Assembly: GCF_003994855.1 (NCBI RefSeq)
Contig: NZ_CP034142.1
Location: 1,054,001 to 1,118,000, forward strand
DNA from: Marinobacter sp. NP-4(2019)
GTDB taxonomy: Bacteria > Pseudomonadota > Gammaproteobacteria > Pseudomonadales > Oleiphilaceae
DNA length: 64,000 bases
Direction of reading: 5' to 3'
Shown: positions 37,141 to 46,638 of the stretch, in pieces
How the letters are laid out: every line of letters starts with the position of its first letter
Numbering within the stretch: the stretch's first letter is position 1
Translations under genes and position numbers: made by a program
Notes under the pieces: model-generated
What the model was told of the DNA's origin: nothing
Databases searched by the model: none
Seen by the model: only the letters and a program-made list of their open reading frames with translations

Positions 37141-38376
37141 ATGTCATCGGTTGAAACGGAAAACATGATTGTCGGCCTCGATATCGGAACCTCGAAGGTG
37201 GTTGCGATTGTCGGCAAGCGCAAGATGGACGGCACCATTGAGGTGGTGGGCATTGGCTCACACCCCTCACGGGGGCTGAAGCGTGGTGTGGTGGTCAATA
37301 TCGAAACCACCGTGCAGGCCATCCAGCGCGCTGTGGAAGAGGCCGAACTCATGGCGGGATGTCGGATTCATTCGGTGTATGCCGGTATCGCCGGCAGCCA
37401 CATCAAGAGTCTGAACTCCCACGGCATTGTCGCCATCCGTGACCGGGAAGTGACCCAGGCCGACATTGACCGGGTGATTGACGCCGCCCAGGCGGTGGCG
37501 ATTCCGGCGGACCAGAAGATTCTTCACATCTTGCCTCAGGAGTTTGTCATCGACAGCCAGGAAGGCATCAAAGAGCCCATGGGGATGTCCGGTGTGCGCC
37601 TGGAAGCCAAGGTTCACCTGGTGACCTGCGCGGTGAATGCGGCCCAGAACATTGAGAAGTGTGTAAAGCGCTGCGGCCTCGAGGTGGATGACATCATCCT
37701 GGAGCAGTTGGCGTCGAGCCACGCGATTCTGACCGAAGACGAGAAAGAATTGGGCGTCTGTGTGGTTGATATCGGCGGCGGTACCACCGACATCGCGGTG
37801 TTCACGGGCGGTGCGATTCGTCACACCGCCGTGATTCCAATCGCCGGAGATCAGGTTACCAATGACATTGCCATGGCATTGCGCACACCGACGCAGAATG
37901 CCGAAGAAATCAAGATCAAGTATGCCTGTGCGTTGACCCAGCTGGCCGGTGCGGATGAAACCATCAAGGTGCCCAGTGTCGGAGATCGGGCACCGCGGGA
38001 TCTGTCACGGCAGGCGTTGGCGGAAGTGGTTGAGCCCCGCTACGAGGAGCTGTTCACCCTCGTACAGTCGGAGTTGCGCCGGTCCGGATTTGAGGACCTG
38101 ATTCCCGCAGGCATCGTGATTACAGGCGGTTCCTCCACCATGGAAGGTGTGGTGGAGCTGGCTGAAGAAATCTTCCACATGCCGGTACGGCTGGCCTGTC
38201 CTCAGGCGGTCTCCGGCATGACGGAGGTGGTCAACAATCCGATCTACGCCACCGGCGTGGGGTTGTTGATTCATGGTTTCCGCCAGATGGATCTGGGGCG
38301 GGCACCGGTGCTCAAGGGTGAAAATGCACCCTCGCTGTTTGAGCGCATGAAGGCCTGGTTTACCGGTCATTTCTGA
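37141..38376 (+). CDS. ftsA: cell division protein FtsA
   Basis: 411 aa. An actin-like ATPase that tethers FtsZ to the membrane. The phosphate loops GLDIGTSKVVAIVG and VVDIGGGTTDIAVF and the adenosine motif VITGGSSTMEGVVELA are present. The C-terminal amphipathic helix SLFERMKAWFTGHF is the membrane anchor. It follows ftsQ by 36 nt and precedes ftsZ by 99 nt, which hold a small hairpin (CAGCC/GGCTG near 38437). Confidence 0.97.
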   Translation: MSSVETENMIVGLDIGTSKVVAIVGKRKMDGTIEVVGIGSHPSRGLKRGVVVNIETTVQAIQRAVEEAELMAGCRIHSVYAGIAGSHIKSLNSHGIVAIRDREVTQADIDRVIDAAQAVAIPADQKILHILPQEFVIDSQEGIKEPMGMSGVRLEAKVHLVTCAVNAAQNIEKCVKRCGLEVDDIILEQLASSHAILTEDEKELGVCVVDIGGGTTDIAVFTGGAIRHTAVIPIAGDQVTNDIAMALRTPTQNAEEIKIKYACALTQLAGADETIKVPSVGDRAPRDLSRQALAEVVEPRYEELFTLVQSELRRSGFEDLIPAGIVITGGSSTMEGVVELAEEIFHMPVRLACPQAVSGMTEVVNNPIYATGVGLLIHGFRQMDLGRAPVLKGENAPSLFERMKAWFTGHF

Positions 38377-38475
38377 CGGACCGGGCTGGCAGTAAAGAAA
38401 ACGAAGGTATCTCGAAAACACAATCTCGAAAAAACAGCCTGGAAAAGGCTGAAAACAGCACGAAGGAGTAGGGGA

Positions 38476-39633
38476 ATGTTTGAACTCGTCGATAATGTCC
38501 AGCAAAACGCTGTCATTAAAGTAGTGGGTGTAGGTGGAGGCGGTGGTAACGCCGTACGCCACATGCTTAACAGTGACATTGAAGGTGTGGAATTTATCTG
38601 CGCCAATACGGATGCACAGGCCCTGACCGACATGGATGCCCGCCAGATCATCCAGCTTGGTGGCAACATCACCAAAGGGTTGGGCGCCGGGGCTAATCCG
38701 GAAGTTGGGCGTCAGTCCGCCCTGGAAGACCGTGATCGTGTGGCGGAAGCCATCAAGGGCGCTGATATGGTCTTTATTACTGCCGGCATGGGTGGCGGTA
38801 CCGGTACCGGTGCTGCTCCGGTCGTGGCCGAGGTGGCGCGTGAGCTGGGTATTCTGACGGTAGCCGTGGTCACCAAGCCGTTCCAGTTTGAGGGTGGTAA
38901 GCGAATGAGTGTCGCCGAAGCCGGCCTGAAGGAGCTGGAAGAGAGCGTTGACTCCCTGATCACTATCCCCAACGAGAAGCTGTTGGCGGTGATGGGTAAG
39001 AAAACCAGCCTGCTGGATGCGTTTGCGGCGGCCAACGACGTGCTGCTGGGGGCGGTTCAGGGGATTGCCGACCTGATTACCCGTAACGGCATGATCAACG
39101 TCGACTTTGCCGACGTCAAAACCGTGATGTCCGAAATGGGTATGGCGATGATGGGCACCGCCCGTGCCACCGGCGAAAACCGTGCCCGCGAAGCGGCTGA
39201 AGCCGCGATCAGAAGCCCGCTCCTGGAAGATATCAACCTGCAGGGTGCCAAGGGTATCCTGGTCAATATCACCGCCGGTATGGATCTAAACCTGGGCGAA
39301 TTCTCCGAGGTTGGTGACATTGTGCGTGAATTCGCGTCGGATTCCGCCACCGTTGTGGTGGGCACCGTGATCGATCCGGAAATGACCGACGAACTGAAGG
39401 TGACCGTGGTGGCAACAGGCCTGGGCGGTGACCGTGAGAAGCCGACCAAGGTGGTGGATAACACTCGTACCCTGGACGGCACAACGGATTACAACCAGCT
39501 TGATCGGCCCGCAGTGCTACGTCGCCGCGCGGTTGCTCATGGTAATGTAGCCATCGACCAGAGCAAGGAAAGCGAAGAGCAGGGTGTCGACTATCTCGAT
39601 ATTCCCGCATTCCTTCGCCGTCAGGCTGACTGA
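38476..39633 (+). CDS. ftsZ: cell division protein FtsZ
   Basis: 385 aa. The tubulin-like GTPase that forms the division ring. The nucleotide-binding GVGGGGGNAV and the tubulin signature GGGTGTGAAP are present, and the synergy loop NVDFADVKTVM completes the active site of the partner subunit. A variable linker leads to the conserved C-terminal peptide DYLDIPAFLRRQAD, which binds FtsA and ZipA. GAAGGAG sits upstream of the ATG. The 196 nt after it contain CAGGTGG/CCACCTG inverted repeats without a T-run. Confidence 0.98.
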   Translation: MFELVDNVQQNAVIKVVGVGGGGGNAVRHMLNSDIEGVEFICANTDAQALTDMDARQIIQLGGNITKGLGAGANPEVGRQSALEDRDRVAEAIKGADMVFITAGMGGGTGTGAAPVVAEVARELGILTVAVVTKPFQFEGGKRMSVAEAGLKELEESVDSLITIPNEKLLAVMGKKTSLLDAFAAANDVLLGAVQGIADLITRNGMINVDFADVKTVMSEMGMAMMGTARATGENRAREAAEAAIRSPLLEDINLQGAKGILVNITAGMDLNLGEFSEVGDIVREFASDSATVVVGTVIDPEMTDELKVTVVATGLGGDREKPTKVVDNTRTLDGTTDYNQLDRPAVLRRRAVAHGNVAIDQSKESEEQGVDYLDIPAFLRRQAD

Positions 39634-39829
39634 TAATCTGTTGCAATTAACAGGTGGGTATGCAATCTGTGGTGCCACCTGATGCGTACTGTTTGCCGGT
39701 CCAGTCAAGGCGTTGGATGACAATTCGGTAATCCCGGGTTGGTTAAATGGTATTCAGTCTTGTTTTCTGGTATCTTCCGGGCAGAATTTTGCCCAGAATA
39801 CCGTAAATTTGTGACGGAAATATGTACCG

Positions 39830-40747
39830 ATGATCAGACAACGGACACTTAAAAACACCATCCGTGCCACCGGTGTTGGCTTGCATTCGGGTGAGAAAGT
39901 TTATCTGACCCTGAAGCCGGCACCTGTGGATTCAGGGATCATTTTCCGCCGCACCGACCTTGATCCAATGGTTGAGATTCGGGCGTGTGCAGAGAATGTG
40001 GGTGAGACCATGCTGTCCACGACGCTGGTAAAAGACGGTGTCCGTGTGGCAACAGTAGAGCATCTGCTGTCAGCCATGGCTGGTCTCGGAATTGATAACT
40101 GCTTTGTGGAGCTCAGTGCTGCCGAGGTGCCCATCATGGACGGCTCTGCCGGTCCTTTTGTGTTCCTGCTGCAGTCTGCCGGTATTGCCGAGCAGGAAGC
40201 CGCCAAGCGTTTTATCCGCATCAAGCGCGAAGTGACCATTGAAGAGGGCGACAAGAAGGCCACCTTCCTGCCGTTTGAAGGCTTCAAGGTCAGCTTCGGG
40301 ATCGATTTTGATCACCCCGTGTTCAAGGGGCGTGCCCAGACCGCGACCGTTGACTTCTCCAGCACGTCTTTCGTGAAGGAAGTCAGTCGTGCCCGTACTT
40401 TTGGTTTCATGCGTGATATCGAAAAGCTACGTGCGATGAACCTGGCGCTGGGTGGCAGTGTGGATAACGCCATTGTGGTTGATGACTACAAGATTCTGAA
40501 CGAGGACGGTCTTCGTTACGATGATGAGTTCGTCAAACACAAGGTGCTGGACGCCATCGGCGACCTGTACTTGCTGGGCAACAGCCTGATTGGTGAGTTC
40601 CGCGGAATCAAGTCCGGTCACGACCTGAATAACAAGCTGCTGCGCAAGCTCAGGGCGGAAGAGGATGCCTGGGAAGTGGTGACCTTCGACGACGAGGCCA
40701 CTGCCCCGATATCCTATATGAAACCTGTGCTGGCGGCCCAGGCTTAA
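39830..40747 (+). CDS. lpxC: UDP-3-O-acyl-N-acetylglucosamine deacetylase
   Basis: 305 aa. The zinc enzyme that commits carbon to lipid A. Zinc ligands H78 (EHLLSA), H237 and D241 (KHKVLDAIGD) are all present, and IMDGSAGPF and FDHPVF are family-typical. It closes the dcw cluster. LpxC levels in enterics are set by FtsH proteolysis through the C-terminus. The tail here (YMKPVLAAQA) ends in small hydrophobic residues, so similar control is possible but not shown. Confidence 0.98.
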   Translation: MIRQRTLKNTIRATGVGLHSGEKVYLTLKPAPVDSGIIFRRTDLDPMVEIRACAENVGETMLSTTLVKDGVRVATVEHLLSAMAGLGIDNCFVELSAAEVPIMDGSAGPFVFLLQSAGIAEQEAAKRFIRIKREVTIEEGDKKATFLPFEGFKVSFGIDFDHPVFKGRAQTATVDFSSTSFVKEVSRARTFGFMRDIEKLRAMNLALGGSVDNAIVVDDYKILNEDGLRYDDEFVKHKVLDAIGDLYLLGNSLIGEFRGIKSGHDLNNKLLRKLRAEEDAWEVVTFDDEATAPISYMKPVLAAQA

Positions 40748-40758
40748 AGCGGGAGGCT

Positions 40759-41208
40759 TTAATCCCGGACGTGGCTTGCGAGTTTTTCGAGAACCTCGCG
40801 TAATTGTTTGTCCTTCGTGTGCCCGGCTTCTTCCCTAAGGAGTCGGGCATTTTCTTTACTGAGGGGCGTTTTCTCCACTTTCGGCTTTTCGCTGAAGCGC
40901 GGTGGCGCGACCTTCACTTTCAGTTTCCATACGAAACGGAACAGCTCTTCCTTTCGGAGTCGCTCCATGATTTCGTGTTGGCGAAAACGGAGTTGGCTCG
41001 CCGTCCCGGCGGTTTCGGTCGACAGTACCAGTTCGCCTTCCTGGCAACTGACGAAGCGTGTACCGGTCGCCAAATGCCTGGGTAGTGTCCCCAATACCAC
41101 CGCTTCCGCTTGCTGATGAAGCTCGGCCTTGTTCATCAGTTCGCGCAGTACAGGGGCCCTGCGGAAGGTGTCCGGGGTTATCTTTGTGTCAGATTTCATT
41201 TTCTTCAT
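40759..41208 (-). CDS. dciA: DUF721 protein, DciA-type helicase loader
   Basis: 149 aa. DciA replaces DnaC as the loader of the DnaB helicase in most bacteria. The DUF721 domain covers about residues 20-100 (ELMNKAELHQQAEAVVLGTLPRHLATG, GELVLSTETAGTASQLRFRQ). A basic, Lys/Glu-rich tail follows. The position between lpxC and secA, convergent with lpxC, is the same in Pseudomonas. The start may be the first ATG or the one three codons later. It is divergent from the M23 gene over 229 nt that hold no other gene. Confidence 0.85.
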   Translation of the reverse strand: MKKMKSDTKITPDTFRRAPVLRELMNKAELHQQAEAVVLGTLPRHLATGTRFVSCQEGELVLSTETAGTASQLRFRQHEIMERLRKEELFRFVWKLKVKVAPPRFSEKPKVEKTPLSKENARLLREEAGHTKDKQLREVLEKLASHVRD

Positions 41209-41437
41209 GGCCGCAGTTTTTCTCGACGACTCCGGTTACGATTGGTTACACTTCGGCACGGTTTGCAAGCAGTGCCTGTATTACACTCCTTTTACATTGT
41301 CTTATGTGTATATGTCCACGGGCGGCTGCGAGTATTTCAACGCGTAGTTGTTGCTAAGGATAGCGGGCCTGGCCAAACGTCTGAGGCGCAACACTACAGG
41401 ATCAGGTTGCGGCTCTTCTATGAAACCAGAAGACGAT

Positions 41438-42379
41438 ATGAATATAATTTTCGTTGGCAAGCACCACGGAAGATCAAGAGTGGTCGCAGTAAATGCCCCG
41501 GTGGCCGCCGGTCTGGTGTTGGTTGTTCTTGCTTTGTTGGCATTGGCGGGCTGGTCCGGTTACCGGGTTGCTGTCAGTCAGGCGGAAGCAGCAAAGCCTT
41601 CACCTTCGGAGCTGGTGGTCGAATGGCAAGCCAAGCTCAAGCACCAGAAAACAGAACTCGCCCAGATAGAACACAATGTTCAGCAGCAGATTGATGCGCT
41701 GACCTTGCGGCTGGGTGAAATGCAGGGCCGTTTGCTGCGGCTGGATGCCCTGGGGCAGCGGTTTGTGGAGTCCGGCCTGGTTGCCAGTGATGAGTTTGAC
41801 TTTGATCAGCCGGCCGCAGTGGGTGGCCCGGAAGAAGGTGAGGCGCTTTCCGCCGATTCCTATACCGCCCCGGAACTCACCAGCATGATTGACCAGCTGT
41901 CGCGCCTTATTGATGATCGGGAGCAGCAGCTTCGTTTGCTGGATCAGGTGGCGTCCCGCAAGAAACTTGAAGATGAACTGTTTGTAGAAGGTCGCCCGAT
42001 AACCTGGGGCTGGTTGTCTTCCCGTTACGGGTACCGTTCGGACCCCTTCACCGGTAAGCGCACCTGGCACTCCGGGGTTGATCTGGCCGGTAAGGATGGC
42101 AGCGATATCATTGCGGTCGCAGGTGGTGTCGTGACCTACGCCGACGAGCGCTATGGGTATGGCAACCTGGTGGAGGTTGATCACGGCGATGGCCTGGTTA
42201 CCCGCTATGCCCATGCCAAGTCCATCAAGGTTGATGTGGGTGATGTCGTGCAGAAGGGGCAGGTGGTTGCGTTAATGGGCAGTACGGGGCGCTCGACCGG
42301 TCCCCATGTGCACTTTGAAGTTATCCGTAACGGCAAATCCGAAAATCCGGAAACCTATATTCAGCGCGCCAGTCGCTGA
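41438..42379 (+). CDS. M23 family metallopeptidase (murein endopeptidase-like)
   Basis: 313 aa. An N-terminal signal anchor (VAAGLVLVVLALLALAGWSGY) puts the protein in the periplasm. A coiled-coil stretch (about 50-105) and a C-terminal LytM domain (about 190-305) follow. The zinc ligands appear in WHSGVDLAG (H-x-x-x-D) and PHVHFEV (HxH), so it should be active. It probably cleaves peptidoglycan cross-links, or activates another hydrolase. ATG 41438 is preferred because it places the anchor near the N-terminus; ATG 41420 is also open. The lpxC-dciA-M23-secA order matches Pseudomonas. Confidence 0.9.
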   Translation: MNIIFVGKHHGRSRVVAVNAPVAAGLVLVVLALLALAGWSGYRVAVSQAEAAKPSPSELVVEWQAKLKHQKTELAQIEHNVQQQIDALTLRLGEMQGRLLRLDALGQRFVESGLVASDEFDFDQPAAVGGPEEGEALSADSYTAPELTSMIDQLSRLIDDREQQLRLLDQVASRKKLEDELFVEGRPITWGWLSSRYGYRSDPFTGKRTWHSGVDLAGKDGSDIIAVAGGVVTYADERYGYGNLVEVDHGDGLVTRYAHAKSIKVDVGDVVQKGQVVALMGSTGRSTGPHVHFEVIRNGKSENPETYIQRASR

Positions 42380-42460
42380 TTTTACACATCGGGGCCAGTC
42401 TGTGGCTCCGTGCCTTTCGCTTTCAGCTCCACTTCCGTAATATCAGGGCGTTTTCCCGGA

Positions 42461-42508
42461 CAGGGCGGTCTCACGGGTGCGATTCGCACCGGTGTGAGCC
42501 CTGCCTTT
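42461..42508 (+). terminator. GC-rich hairpin before secA, likely terminator
   Basis: CAGGGC pairs with GCCCTG, CTCAC with GTGAG, and an inner GGTGCG/CGCACC closes on ATT. A short TTTT follows. It probably ends the M23 transcript. Its position 64 nt before secA also allows a leader role, but the candidate secA promoter lies after it. Confidence 0.6.
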
Positions 42509-42535
42509 TGTACTGTCGGCAAATAAGGTTAGAAT
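42508..42535 (+). promoter_or_regulatory. candidate secA promoter
   Basis: TTGTAC (42508-42513), a 16-nt spacer and TAGAAT (42530-42535), 38 nt before the secA ATG. No secM-like arrest-peptide gene is present upstream. Confidence 0.5.
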
Positions 42536-42572
42536 GCCGGCTTCCTCCGATTAATCAAAGAAGCATTGGCCT

Positions 42573-45311
42573 ATGTTCACAAAGCTTGCAACGAAGATGT
42601 TCGGCAGTAAAAACGCCAGAGAAATCAAGAGAATGCGCAAGACAGTCATGCGCGTTAATGAGCTTGAGGAGCAGTTTGGCCGTTTGTCCGATACCGAGTT
42701 GCAAGGCAAGACCGCTGAATTCCGTCGCCGTCTTGATGAGGGTGAGAAGCTTGATGCCCTACTGCCGGAAGCCTTTGCTACCGTTCGGGAAGCCAGCCGC
42801 CGAGTCATGGGCATGCGTCACTACGATGTCCAGTTGATTGGTGGTATTACCCTGCACGAAGGCCATATCGCCGAAATGAAAACCGGTGAAGGTAAGACTC
42901 TGGTGGCCACCGCCTCCGTGTACCTGAACTCGCTCCCGGGCAAGGGGGTTCATGTGGTCACGGTGAATGATTATCTGGCCCGCCGGGATGCGGAGTGGAT
43001 GGGCAAACTGTACCGCTTCCTTGGCCTTCAGGTCGGGGTTGTTGTTGCCGGGCAGGCGCCGGAAGAAAAGCGCGCGGCCTACCAGGCGGATATCACCTAC
43101 GGTACCAACAACGAATTCGGTTTTGACTACCTGCGCGACAACATGGCGTTCAGCACCGAGGACAAGGTCCAGCGCGGTCTCCACTATGCGATCGTGGATG
43201 AGGTGGATTCCATCCTGATCGACGAGGCGCGTACTCCGCTGATCATCTCGGGTGCCGCTGAGGACAGTTCCCGGCTCTATCAGGCGATCAACACGCTGAT
43301 CCCGAACCTGGAAAAAGGGGAAGAGAGTGAGGAAGGGGAGCCAAGCGGTGACTTCACGATTGATGAGAAGTCCCGTCAGGTCGAACTTACGGAAGCCGGC
43401 CACGAAAGGGTCGAGGAGCTCCTGCTCGAGCGTGGCCTTCTGAAAGAAGGTGAAAGCCTCTATTCCGCCGCCAATCTGAGTCTTCTGCATCACGTGCACT
43501 CTGCTCTGCGCGCCCATCATCTGTTCCAGAAAGATGTCGACTACATCGTCCAGGGTGATCAGGTGGTCATCGTGGACGAGCACACCGGCCGTACCATGCC
43601 GGGCCGCCGCTGGAGCGAGGGCCTGCATCAGGCGATCGAAGCCAAGGAAGGGGTGCGTATCCAGGCTGAGAGCCAGACCCTGGCCTCAACCACGTTCCAG
43701 AACTATTTCCGGCTGTATGAAAAACTTGCCGGTATGACCGGTACCGCTGATACCGAAGCTTTTGAATTCCGCCAGATTTATGGCCTGGACGTGGTGGTTA
43801 TCCCGCCCAACAAGCCGATCCAGCGCGTTGACTACAATGACCTGATCTACCTGACGCAGGAGGAGAAATTCCACGCGATCATTGATGAGATCAAGGACGT
43901 GACGTCGGAAGGTCGCCCCATTCTGGTGGGCACCGCGTCGATCGAAGCGTCCGAGTTGTTGTCCATGCTGCTCAAGAAGGCACGCATTGATCACAAGATT
44001 CTCAACGCCAAACAGCATGAGAGTGAAGCCCAGATTATTGCCCAGGCTGGTCGCCCGGGTGCGGTGACCATTGCCACCAACATGGCCGGTCGTGGTACGG
44101 ATATCGTCCTGGGTGGTAACTGGGAATTCGAAGTCGCTGGTCTGGATAACCCGACCGAGGAAGAAGTGGCCCGCATCAAGGCAGAATGGACTGAGCGCCA
44201 TAACCAGGTGCTGGACGCGGGCGGCCTCCATATCATTGGTACCGAACGCCACGAATCCCGTCGTATTGACAACCAGCTTCGCGGCCGTGCCGGTCGTCAG
44301 GGTGATCCGGGCTCCTCCCGCTTCTTCCTGTCCCTGGAAGACAACCTGATGCGTATCTTTGCGCCGGATCGGGTCAAGAGCCTGATGCAGGCCATGGGGA
44401 TGAAAAAGGGCGAGGCCATCGAACATCGGATGGTGACCAATGCGATCGAAAAATCCCAGCGCAAGGTAGAGGGCCGCAACTTCGACATGCGGAAAACCCT
44501 GCTGGAGTACGATGACGTTGCCAATGACCAGCGTACGGTCATTTATGAACAACGTAACGAAGTCATGTCTTCGGACGACGTTTCCGACATGATCAACACC
44601 ATCCGCGAAGACGTTGTGGATGCGTTGGTCAGTGAATTTATTCCGCCGCAGAGCATGCCGGAGCAGTGGGATGTGGCCGGCCTTGAGTCGCAGTTGCAGT
44701 CGGAAATGGCCATCGACCTGCCGATTCAGAAGTGGCTGGACGAAGACAGCAAGCTGTATGAAGAGAACCTGCGCCAAAAGATTCTTGATGCCATTGTGAG
44801 TGAATACAAGGCCAAGGAAGAGGTGGCCGGTTCCGAGTCCATGCGCAAGTTCGAGAAACAAGTCTTCCTGCAGGTGCTGGATACGCTCTGGAAAGAGCAT
44901 CTTTCGAACATGGACCATCTGCGTCGCGGTATCCATCTGCGTGGCTATGCCCAGAAGAACCCGAAGCAGGAATACAAGCGTGAGGCCTTCAATCTGTTCG
45001 AGACCATGCTTGAGACCATGAAGCGCGATGTGACCCGGGTACTGTGCCACGTGCGTGTCCAGAGTCGTGAAGAGATGGAAGAGGTTGAGCGCCGACGCAA
45101 GCAGGAACTGGAGCAGGAACTGGCCCGGGCCAAGCTGAGGCACGACGAAACCAGCGCCACTGCTCAGAAGCAGGGCGAAGACGATCAGGGCCGTAACCAG
45201 CAGGCAACACCGGAAACCTTCGTTCGACAAGAGCGCAAGGTGGGCCGGAATGAGCCTTGTCCCTGCGGGTCTGGCAAGAAGTACAAGCAGTGTTGCGGTA
45301 AGGTCAGCTAG
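42573..45311 (+). CDS. secA: preprotein translocase ATPase SecA
   Basis: 912 aa. The motor that drives unfolded proteins through SecYEG. Walker A is MKTGEGKTLVA and Walker B is DEVDSILIDEA. The motif V/VI region includes TNMAGRGTDIVLGG and QLRGRAGRQGDPGSSRFFLS. The linker is Glu/Gln-rich, and the C-terminal zinc-binding motif CPCGSGKKYKQCC for SecB and ribosome contact is intact. The length is close to E. coli SecA (901). A terminator follows. Confidence 0.99.
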   Translation: MFTKLATKMFGSKNAREIKRMRKTVMRVNELEEQFGRLSDTELQGKTAEFRRRLDEGEKLDALLPEAFATVREASRRVMGMRHYDVQLIGGITLHEGHIAEMKTGEGKTLVATASVYLNSLPGKGVHVVTVNDYLARRDAEWMGKLYRFLGLQVGVVVAGQAPEEKRAAYQADITYGTNNEFGFDYLRDNMAFSTEDKVQRGLHYAIVDEVDSILIDEARTPLIISGAAEDSSRLYQAINTLIPNLEKGEESEEGEPSGDFTIDEKSRQVELTEAGHERVEELLLERGLLKEGESLYSAANLSLLHHVHSALRAHHLFQKDVDYIVQGDQVVIVDEHTGRTMPGRRWSEGLHQAIEAKEGVRIQAESQTLASTTFQNYFRLYEKLAGMTGTADTEAFEFRQIYGLDVVVIPPNKPIQRVDYNDLIYLTQEEKFHAIIDEIKDVTSEGRPILVGTASIEASELLSMLLKKARIDHKILNAKQHESEAQIIAQAGRPGAVTIATNMAGRGTDIVLGGNWEFEVAGLDNPTEEEVARIKAEWTERHNQVLDAGGLHIIGTERHESRRIDNQLRGRAGRQGDPGSSRFFLSLEDNLMRIFAPDRVKSLMQAMGMKKGEAIEHRMVTNAIEKSQRKVEGRNFDMRKTLLEYDDVANDQRTVIYEQRNEVMSSDDVSDMINTIREDVVDALVSEFIPPQSMPEQWDVAGLESQLQSEMAIDLPIQKWLDEDSKLYEENLRQKILDAIVSEYKAKEEVAGSESMRKFEKQVFLQVLDTLWKEHLSNMDHLRRGIHLRGYAQKNPKQEYKREAFNLFETMLETMKRDVTRVLCHVRVQSREEMEEVERRRKQELEQELARAKLRHDETSATAQKQGEDDQGRNQQATPETFVRQERKVGRNEPCPCGSGKKYKQCCGKVS

Positions 45312-45340
45312 CACCCGGTAACATTGCAGTGAACCAGATG

Positions 45341-45375
45341 ACCCGCACCTGAGACCGTCAGGTAGCGGGTTTTTT
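45341..45375 (+). terminator. Rho-independent terminator after secA
   Basis: ACCCGC-A-CCTGA pairs with TCAGG-TA-GCGGGT around GACCG, followed by six T. Confidence 0.9.
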
Positions 45376-45417
45376 GTTAAACAGTGACGGATTTTGACTA
45401 CGTTTAGGAGAGGCAAC

Positions 45418-46635
45418 ATGGCGGTAGGTCCCGGTACCTTGCCCGAATTTTTCCCGATTCCCGGTGTCAGGCTTGGCATTGGCAGTGCAGGCATCAAGAA
45501 GCCAGGGCGTAAGGACCTGGTGGTTTTTGAGCTGGCTCCGGAAAGCCGCGTAGCTGGTATATTTACCCAAAATCAGTTCTGTGCCGCCCCGGTGACCCTG
45601 AGCCGTCAGCATCTTGCTCAGGGCGCGCCACGGTATTTTTTGATCAATACCGGGAATGCCAACGCCGGCACCGGTGAACAGGGCATGAAAGATGCGCGGG
45701 CCTGCTGCCAGGCATTAGCAGATGCGGCCGGGGTAGATGCCACAGAGGTGCTGCCGTTTTCTACCGGAGTCATCGGAGAGCCACTGCCGGTGGCAAAGAT
45801 TGTTTCCGCATTGCCTGCCGTCGTTGGGGATACCGCGGAGAATCGCTGGGCAGAGGCCGCTTCCGGCATCATGACCACCGACACCCGTCCCAAGGGGGCA
45901 TCCTGTCAAGTGGATCTGGATGGGCATACCGTATCGATTTCCGGCATCAGCAAAGGAGCTGGCATGATTCGCCCCAATATGGCCACCATGCTCGGTTTTA
46001 TTGCCACCGATGCCCGGATTGCCCCGGATGTGCTGGCCACACTGGCCTCTGAGCTAGGAGAGAAGTCGTTCAACCGCATCACCATCGATGGCGATACCTC
46101 CACCAACGATGCCTGTATGTTGATTGCCAGTGGTCAGTACAGTGGCCCCGAAATCACCTCGGACAGCCCGTTGCTGCCCAAGCTGCGCGAGGCGTTGCAG
46201 CGGGTGTATCTCGATTTGGCTCACGCCATTGTGCGTGACGGCGAGGGTGCCACCAAGTTCGTTACCATAGAGGTCAGTCGGGCGGCAAGTCAGCAGGAGG
46301 CCCTGGACGTTGCCTACACCGTCGCCCATTCGCCGCTGGTCAAGACTGCGCTGTTTGCCTCTGACCCCAACTGGGGGCGGATACTTGCGGCGGTAGGTCG
46401 TGCCGGAGTAGAGGGGCTGGATCTCAATGCCCTGGAAATTCACCTCGGGGATGTCTGTCTCGTTCGCAATGGGGGGCGCGCCGATGATTATTCCGAAGAG
46501 CGCGGGCAGGCAGTGATGAATCGCGAGGAAATCACTATCGCCATCGACCTTAAGCGGGGCACGGTCTTGGAGCGGGTCTGGACCTGCGACTTCTCCCACG
46601 ATTACGTCACCATCAATGCTGAGTACCGTACCTGA
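45418..46635 (+). CDS. argJ: bifunctional glutamate N-acetyltransferase/ornithine acetyltransferase
   Basis: 405 aa. It moves the acetyl group from N-acetylornithine to glutamate, so arginine synthesis runs in the cyclic, acetyl-recycling mode. It is made as a precursor that cuts itself before the threonine in IRPNMATMLGFIATD. FFLINTGNANAGTG and DGDTSTNDAC are typical. ATG 45418 follows AGGAGAGG; an upstream in-frame start adds 8 residues. It is followed 3 nt later by the Nudix gene. Confidence 0.97.
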   Translation: MAVGPGTLPEFFPIPGVRLGIGSAGIKKPGRKDLVVFELAPESRVAGIFTQNQFCAAPVTLSRQHLAQGAPRYFLINTGNANAGTGEQGMKDARACCQALADAAGVDATEVLPFSTGVIGEPLPVAKIVSALPAVVGDTAENRWAEAASGIMTTDTRPKGASCQVDLDGHTVSISGISKGAGMIRPNMATMLGFIATDARIAPDVLATLASELGEKSFNRITIDGDTSTNDACMLIASGQYSGPEITSDSPLLPKLREALQRVYLDLAHAIVRDGEGATKFVTIEVSRAASQQEALDVAYTVAHSPLVKTALFASDPNWGRILAAVGRAGVEGLDLNALEIHLGDVCLVRNGGRADDYSEERGQAVMNREEITIAIDLKRGTVLERVWTCDFSHDYVTINAEYRT

Positions 46636-46638
46636 ACC

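Noticed and set aside
43686..45497. 603-codon open frame on the minus strand opposite secA and argJ
   Set aside because: It mirrors the codon pattern of secA and has no family motifs. Long antisense frames are common in GC-rich genes.
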